A stretch of DNA of 36,285 bases, taken from Betaproteobacteria bacterium (GTDB lineage: Bacteria; Pseudomonadota; Gammaproteobacteria; Burkholderiales; Ga0077523). Both the position numbers and the translations under genes were made by a program. The notes below the pieces were generated by a model. The model was not told the origin of the DNA. It was given only the letters and a program-made list of their open reading frames with translations, and ran no database searches. Positions 32,019 to 36,285 of this stretch are shown in pieces; position 1 is the stretch's first letter; the number at the start of each line of letters is the position of its first letter. The DNA lies in the NCBI GenBank assembly GCA_025350245.1, contig JANXYG010000064.1, positions 1 through 36,285 on the forward strand, in the 5' to 3' direction.

Positions 32019-32314
32019 GGTTGTGAACCTCTGCTCAGGTGCCGGAACGCAAGCACCTCGAGAGTGCTTCCCGACACCCGGTAGTAGAGGTAGTAGCGAA
32101 TGCGTGGAAGGAGCGCGCGACGCACACCACGCATCCGGCTACAACGTGCTGGGGTACCCGCGCCGGGTTGAACCCGGAGAAGGGCGAGGACTTCCGCGAC
32201 GTCATGCCTCACCGCACCAGGTGCGGAAGGGCGGTTGTCCGCCCACCACTCCGCAACCTCATCGATCTTCGCGGAGGCCCGCGATGAAACCCTGATCGCG
32301 AGAGATGCGGTCAA
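32006..32314 (-). CDS. RelE/ParE-family toxin
   Basis: A 102-residue toxin: MTASLAIRVSSRASAKIDEV then AEWWADNRPSAPG, then VRHDVAEVLALLRVQPGAGT and the C-terminal RGVRRALLPRIRYYLYYRV and VLAFRHLSRG. This matches the RelE/ParE superfamily group with W-W-x-x-N-R-P. It probably starts at TTG 32314, overlapping the antitoxin stop (TTGA). The IS21 fragment touches its 3' end, but the last conserved segment is kept, so it may be functional; the final residues (SQPYGF) could be altered. Confidence 0.8.
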   Translation of the reverse strand: MTASLAIRVSSRASAKIDEVAEWWADNRPSAPGAVRHDVAEVLALLRVQPGAGTPARCSRMRGVRRALLPRIRYYLYYRVSGSTLEVLAFRHLSRGSQPYGF

Positions 32315-32532
32315 CCGAAGCGGCGAAGACGGTCGAGAAGCTGCTCACCGGAGATGAACTCCCCGCGCTCGATCTCGGCGATCGATCCAAGTAGTTCTTC
32401 TTCCTCTTCCAGAGTGAGAGCGAAGGCCTCTTCGTCCTCGCGCAGAAGCACCGTGACCGTTTCACCGTCAGTCAAGGTTTCGCCCTCGACTACGACTTTC
32501 CCGCCCACCACGGTACCGGTGACAATTTTCAT
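32311..32532 (-). CDS. Antitoxin of the RelE/ParE-like pair
   Basis: A 73-residue acidic protein MKIVTGTVVGGKVVVEGETL then TDGETVTVLLREDEEAFAL..., with a beta-rich N-terminus (G-x-V-V-x-G-K-V-V-V) and an acidic C-terminal helix (LEEEEELLGSIAEIERGEFI). It precedes and overlaps the toxin by 4 bases in the standard order, and small proteins of this appearance commonly accompany such toxins. No RHH or AbrB motif is clear, so autoregulation cannot be judged. Confidence 0.72.
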   Translation of the reverse strand: MKIVTGTVVGGKVVVEGETLTDGETVTVLLREDEEAFALTLEEEEELLGSIAEIERGEFISGEQLLDRLRRFG

Positions 32533-32591
32533 AGGCGCCTATGTTACTCCCGAGGCCTCGAGATGTTACAAGCCTCCGAGCGAACGAAAAC

Positions 32592-32618
32592 GAAAGGAGC
32601 CAGGTTCACATTTTCTGG
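32592..32618 (-). repeat. RAYT-associated repeat, copy R5
   Basis: The reverse complement reads AAATGTGAACCTGGCTCCTT, the best match to the deduced element consensus. It lies between two TA loci, about 2.1 kb from the transposase. Confidence 0.75.
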
Positions 32619-32669
32619 CAACGTGACTGCCTGACGCAGTCTGGCCGACGACGAACGCTCCCCGCACCA

Positions 32670-32852
32670 CTATCCGCTCGAATGCGCCAGGATCCATTCC
32701 GCGAAGCGGCTCTCGCTGATCTTCCCTTCCGCCAACCCGAGGATCATGACGACGCAATCGGCGTCGCGCACACCGATCGGGCCACCGTGTTCAGCAAGTT
32801 GTTCCTCGTGAATGGCGATCGCGACGTTTTCCGCGATCCACCGTATCGCCAT
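32670..32852 (-). pseudogene. Doc (death-on-curing, Fic-fold) toxin with internal in-frame deletion
   Basis: A 60-residue frame. Residues 1-32 (MAIRWIAENVAIAIHEEQLA then EHGGPIGVRDAD) are a typical Doc N-terminus, and residues 33-57 (CVVMILGLAEGKISESRFAE then WILAH) resemble the normal Doc C-terminus. Full Doc toxins are about 125 residues. The missing middle includes the Fic motif H-P-F-x-D-G-N-K-R needed for kinase activity. The reading frame survived the deletion. It starts directly after the antitoxin stop (TAAATG). It cannot be an active toxin as written. Confidence 0.75.
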
Positions 32853-33041
32853 TTAGCGCGCCAGCTCCACCTGCGTGGCGAACGCCGGATCGTAGGGCGA
32901 CAGCCGAAAGCCTGCCGGCGTTTCCGTGAGATAGACGGTGCCGCCCTTCTTCACCTCGAGCCGATGCAGCGCTTCCCGGGGCAGAACCAAGCCGAGTGAA
33001 TTGCCGATCGAGGTCAGTTTCAGCGCCAGCATCTTCGCCAT
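32853..33041 (-). CDS. AbrB/MazE-family antitoxin (partner of Doc)
   Basis: A 62-residue protein MAKMLALKLTSIGNSLGLVL then PREALHRLEVKKGG..., an AbrB/SpoVT swapped-hairpin DNA-binding domain with a short C-terminal tail (YDPAFATQVELAR) typical of antitoxins paired with Doc. The ATG at 33041 has AAGGAG 5 bases upstream; the longer frame to 33155 is a shadow. It appears intact although its toxin is internally deleted. It diverges from coxS. Confidence 0.82.
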   Translation of the reverse strand: MAKMLALKLTSIGNSLGLVLPREALHRLEVKKGGTVYLTETPAGFRLSPYDPAFATQVELAR

Positions 33042-33201
33042 GACCGCTCCTTGTAATTGCAGCCGTGACAACAGACCCGACCGTATCCAACGAGTCGCGC
33101 CGAGGCAAGCGCGGAAGCACAAGAGCAGAACCTCGGTTGCCGTGCGCCTCGCCATTGACTAGCATCCGGGTCTGGCCGTTCCCCCTTTCCGAGGACTCCT
33201 C

Positions 33202-33669
33202 ATGCAAGTCTCGCTCACCGTCAACGACAAGGCCGTCACGGCGGACATCCCGCCGCGCACCCTGCTGGTGGACTTCATCCGCGACCACCTCAACCTCACC
33301 GGTACCCACGTCGGCTGCGACACGGCCCAGTGCGGCGCCTGTACCGTGCACCTCAACGGCCATGCCATCAAAAGCTGCAACGTGCTTGTGCTCCAGGCCG
33401 CCGGTGGCCAGGTGGTCACCATCGAAGGCGTCACGCCGGCCGATGGCACCCTGCACCCGATGCAGGAAGCCTTCCGCCAGCACCACGGCCTGCAATGCGG
33501 GTTCTGCACTGCGGGCATGGTGATGAGCGCGATCGACCTCGCCGGGCGCCATGCCAGCCTCGATGACCAGACCATCCGCGCCGAGCTCGACGGCAATCTC
33601 TGCCGCTGCACCGGCTATCACAACATCGTCGCATCGGTGAAGGCCGGCGCGGCGTCGATGCACCAATAG
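33202..33669 (+). CDS. coxS: 2Fe-2S small subunit, CO/xanthine dehydrogenase family
   Basis: A 155-residue iron-sulfur subunit. The plant-type ferredoxin cluster is ligated by C39, C44, C47 and C59 (GCDTAQCGACTVHLNG...KSC). The second cluster is ligated by C99, C102, C134 and C136 (QCGFCTAG and LCRCTGYHNI). It passes electrons from the Mo site to FAD. GAGGA precedes the ATG. It is first in a plus-strand run coxS-coxM-coxD-coxE; the matching large subunit is on the minus strand 6 kb away. Confidence 0.95.
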   Translation: MQVSLTVNDKAVTADIPPRTLLVDFIRDHLNLTGTHVGCDTAQCGACTVHLNGHAIKSCNVLVLQAAGGQVVTIEGVTPADGTLHPMQEAFRQHHGLQCGFCTAGMVMSAIDLAGRHASLDDQTIRAELDGNLCRCTGYHNIVASVKAGAASMHQ

Positions 33670-33703
33670 GCCCGGCACCCGCCCGCGCCCGCGAGGACTC
33701 GTC

Positions 33704-34504
33704 ATGTACGAATTCAACTATCAAAAAGCCAGCAGCGTCGCCGATGCCTCGGCCAAGCTTGCCGCATCCGCCGATGGCCGCCTGCTGGCCGGCGGGCAGA
33801 CGCTGATCGCCTCGATGAAGATGCGGCTGGTCGCGCCCTCCGACCTCATCGATCTGGCCGGCGTCACCGCCCTCACCGCCATCGAATCCACGCCCGGCGG
33901 TCTGAAGATCGGGGCGATGGCAACGCACGCATCGGTGGCCGCGTCTCCCCTGGTCAGCAAGGCGATCCCCGCGCTCGCCACCCTCGCCAATGGCATCGGC
34001 GACCGCATGGTGCGCCAGATGGGCACCATCGGCGGGTCCGTCGCCAACAACGACCCGGCCGCGGACTATCCGGCGGCGCTCGTGGCGCTCGGCGCCACGG
34101 TGCACACCGACAAGCGCCAGATGCCGGCGGACAGTTTCTTCAAGGGCATGTACGAAACCGCGCTCGCCGCCGGCGAGATCGTCACCGCCATCACGTTCCC
34201 GGTGCCGAAGCGCGCGGCCTACATCAAGTTCAAGAATCCGGCCTCGCGCTACGCGATCGTGGGCGTGTTCGTGGCACAGACTGCCACCGGCGTGCGGGTC
34301 GCGGTCACCGGCGCCGGCCCCGGCGTGTTTCGAGTGCCCGCGATGGAAGCCGCGCTCGGCGCCAACTTCGCGAGCGCCGCGCTGGATGGCATCGCGGTTT
34401 CGGCCACCGACCTCAACACCGACATGCACGCCTCGAGCGAATATCGCGCCCATCTGGTCGGCGTGATGGCGAAGCGGGCGGTCGAATGCGCGCTCGCCGG
34501 CTGA
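33704..34504 (+). CDS. coxM: FAD-binding medium subunit, CO/xanthine dehydrogenase family
   Basis: A 266-residue flavoprotein subunit with the PCMH FAD-binding fold. The two FAD motifs are AGGQTL (29-34) and TIGGSVANNDPAAD (108-121). It accepts electrons from CoxS and passes them to the respiratory chain. It starts 34 bases after coxS and its end lies 8 bases before the MoxR gene. Length is usual for the family. Confidence 0.94.
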   Translation: MYEFNYQKASSVADASAKLAASADGRLLAGGQTLIASMKMRLVAPSDLIDLAGVTALTAIESTPGGLKIGAMATHASVAASPLVSKAIPALATLANGIGDRMVRQMGTIGGSVANNDPAADYPAALVALGATVHTDKRQMPADSFFKGMYETALAAGEIVTAITFPVPKRAAYIKFKNPASRYAIVGVFVAQTATGVRVAVTGAGPGVFRVPAMEAALGANFASAALDGIAVSATDLNTDMHASSEYRAHLVGVMAKRAVECALAG

Positions 34505-34512
34505 CCGACGCC

Positions 34513-35427
34513 ATGGCAGGCATTCCCGCGAGCATCGACGACACCGCCACCCTGCTCGCCAGCGGCGACTACATCGCCGAGCGCAGCCTTGCCACCGCCG
34601 TGTTTCTCGCCCTGCGCATGGGACGGCCGCTGTTCCTCGAAGGCGAAGCCGGCGTCGGCAAGACCGAGATCGCCAAGGTGCTGGCGCAAGCGCTGGACCG
34701 GCCGCTGATCCGCCTGCAATGCTACGAAGGCCTCGACATCGCCTCCGCGGTCTACGAGTGGAACTACTCGCGGCAGATGATCGAGATCCGCCTGGCCGAA
34801 GCGGCCGGTGTCGCGTCGCGCGATGACTTGGCGCGCGACATTTTCTCCGAACGCTTCCTGATCCGGCGGCCACTGTTGCAGGCGCTCGAAGGTGCCCCCG
34901 GCAAAGCACCCGTGCTGCTCATCGACGAGCTCGACCGCACCGACGAGCCGTTCGAAGCCTATCTGCTCGAAGTGCTATCCGAGTTCCAGATCACGATCCC
35001 GGAGATCGGCACCATCAAGGCAGCCGAACCGCCGATCGTCGTGCTCACCTCCAACCGTACGCGCGAAATCCACGACGCCGTGAAGCGCCGCTGCCTCTAT
35101 CACTGGGTCGACTACCCGTCGGCTGCGAGAGAGCGGGCCATCCTGGCGCGCAAGGCGCCCCGCGCCGCTGCCACTCTCTCCGATGAAGTGGTCGCCTTCG
35201 TGCAGGCGCTGCGCAGCATGGACCTGTTCAAGTCGCCCGGCGTGGCCGAGACCATCGACTGGTCGAACGCACTCACAGAACTCGACCAGATCTCGCTCGA
35301 CCCGGACGTCATCGACAGCACCCTGGGCGTGCTGCTCAAGTATCAGGACGACATCGCCCGGGTCCAGGGCAGCGAGGCGGCGCGGTTGCTGGCGGAGGTC
35401 AAGTCGGGTCTCGCGAGCGCGGTTTGA
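34513..35427 (+). CDS. coxD: MoxR-family AAA+ ATPase (CoxD-like)
   Basis: A 304-residue ATPase with Walker A GEAGVGKT (44-51), Walker B VLLIDE (134-139) followed by LDRTDEPFEAYLLEVLSEFQ, and sensor 1 VLTSNRTREI. In Oligotropha, CoxD is a chaperone-like ATPase needed for maturation of the Mo-Cu active site together with the VWA protein CoxE. The ATG at 34513 fits the family N-terminus (ASIDDTATLLASGDYIAERS); the ATG at 34486 would overlap coxM. Neither has a clear Shine-Dalgarno, suggesting coupling. It is followed by an overlapping coxE. Confidence 0.93.
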   Translation: MAGIPASIDDTATLLASGDYIAERSLATAVFLALRMGRPLFLEGEAGVGKTEIAKVLAQALDRPLIRLQCYEGLDIASAVYEWNYSRQMIEIRLAEAAGVASRDDLARDIFSERFLIRRPLLQALEGAPGKAPVLLIDELDRTDEPFEAYLLEVLSEFQITIPEIGTIKAAEPPIVVLTSNRTREIHDAVKRRCLYHWVDYPSAARERAILARKAPRAAATLSDEVVAFVQALRSMDLFKSPGVAETIDWSNALTELDQISLDPDVIDSTLGVLLKYQDDIARVQGSEAARLLAEVKSGLASAV

Positions 35428-36285
35428 GCGAGGTCCCGGGCACCGGCGGCTTCGAATCCATGGCGACGGGTCGCCACCTCGCCGACAACGTCATGCATTT
35501 CGCGCGGGTGCTGCGCGCCGCCGGGGTGCCGGTCGGCCCCGACCGGGTGATCGATTCGCTGCGGGCGCTGGAGATCGCCGGCCTGCGCAAGCGCGACGAC
35601 TTCTACTGGACTCTCGCCAGCCTGTTCCTCGGCCGGCGCGAGCAGTTCGAGCTGTTCGACCAAGCGTTCCACGTATTCTGGCGCAACCCGCGCCTGCTCG
35701 AGCGCGCGCTGTCGCTGCTCACTCCCCGCATCGAGGGCGACGCCGAGGAAACGAAGCCACAATTGAGTCGCCGGCTCCAGGAGCCGCTCGCCCCACGCCA
35801 GCGCCCGGGTCTGTCGAACCAGCACCAGGCGCCACCGGATGTCGAGGTCGATGCCACGCTCACCCACTCCGAACGCGAGCGCTTGCAAAAAGCCGATTTC
35901 GAAACCATGACCAACGCCGAACTGGCGCAGGCCAAGCGGTTGATCGCCAGCTTGCGGCTGCCGATCCCGGAAGTGCGCACCCGCCGCCTGCACCCCGACC
36001 CCCACGGCGCGCGTATCGACCTGCGCGACACCTTGCGTGCGGCGGTGCGCGGCGGCTCCGACTCGATCCCGCTGCGACGCCGCTCGCCGCGCAAACGGCA
36101 TCCGCCATTGGTTGTGCTGTGCGATATCTCGGGCTCGATGAGCCGGTACTCGCGCATGTTCCTGCACTTCCTGCACGCCATCACCAACGACCGCGATCGC
36201 GTCCACACCTTCCTGTTCGGCACGCGGCTCACCAACATCACCCGGCACCTGCGCCACCGGGATGTCGATGTGGCGCTCAACGCCA
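35424..36285 (+). CDS. coxE: VWA-domain protein (CoxE-like), truncated by window end
   Basis: An open plus-strand frame running off the window. It starts either at TTG 35424 (TTGA overlap with coxD) or ATG 35460 (MATGRHLADNVMHFARVLRA). Counting from the ATG, residues 1-90 form the conserved N-terminal CoxE helical region (VGPDRVIDSLRALEIAGL, DFYWTLASLFLGRREQ). A basic linker (LRRRSPRKRHPP) precedes the VWA domain with MIDAS motif DISGSMS (222-228). It works with the MoxR ATPase in maturing the Mo enzyme. At least 275 residues are present; the C-terminus is missing. Confidence 0.9.
   Translation, partial: MSEVPGTGGFESMATGRHLADNVMHFARVLRAAGVPVGPDRVIDSLRALEIAGLRKRDDFYWTLASLFLGRREQFELFDQAFHVFWRNPRLLERALSLLTPRIEGDAEETKPQLSRRLQEPLAPRQRPGLSNQHQAPPDVEVDATLTHSERERLQKADFETMTNAELAQAKRLIASLRLPIPEVRTRRLHPDPHGARIDLRDTLRAAVRGGSDSIPLRRRSPRKRHPPLVVLCDISGSMSRYSRMFLHFLHAITNDRDRVHTFLFGTRLTNITRHLRHRDVDVALNA

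Overview
This is a GC-rich bacterial window, most likely from a betaproteobacterium of Burkholderiales type. The basis is gene order and families: pilS-pilR-ampD, then a PP0621-type gene, tRNA-Pro, ispB, the rplU-rpmA-obgE-proB run, a CNP1-like lipoprotein, a class Ia nrdAB pair beside a lysine/alanine-rich histone-like gene, and a GC-rich hairpin repeat. I cannot name the genus from sequence alone.

Layout. 1-446: a tandem 104-bp hairpin repeat and a small KTSC-domain gene. 695-5817: histone H1-like gene and nrdB-nrdA on the minus strand, behind a region with candidate NrdR boxes. 5959-11163: HDAC-family hydrolase, ampD, pilR, pilS, a small membrane protein and tRNA-Pro(CGG), all minus. 11279-15905: ispB (minus) diverging from rplU-rpmA-obgE-proB (plus), ending against a CNP1-like lipoprotein. 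15997-18613: a minus-strand rubrerythrin / CCG-type Fe-S protein / DUF3501 operon with a clear sigma70 promoter and an operator-like inverted repeat. 18724-24926: a serine hydrolase, a DUF3237 protein, a coupled DUF3025-MFS pair, a lipoprotein-type thiol peroxidase and an L-2-hydroxyglutarate-oxidase-like enzyme.

24946-36285 holds a CO-dehydrogenase/xanthine-dehydrogenase-family locus. The Mo-binding large subunit (coxL type) lies on the minus strand. The Fe-S, FAD, MoxR-ATPase and VWA genes (coxS-M-D-E type) lie on the plus strand, the last cut by the window end. Between the two halves is a 5.9-kb island of toxin-antitoxin loci. Apparently intact are MazEF, ParDE and a RelE/ParE pair. Damaged are a PemK-like toxin with a (GCCGTT)9 tract and a frameshift, a VapC fragment, and a Doc toxin with a central deletion. 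The island also carries a frameshifted REP-associated tyrosine transposase flanked by inverted copies of a short repeat, an IS21 istA fragment and a desaturase remnant.

The most interesting items are this island, the PemK hexanucleotide tract, the transposase with its dispersed repeats, the mazEF double operator, the three in-phase NrdR-like boxes, the 1-Cys lipoprotein thiol peroxidase, and the rubrerythrin/Fe-S/DUF3501 operon. Functions come from motif recognition by eye; no database search was run.
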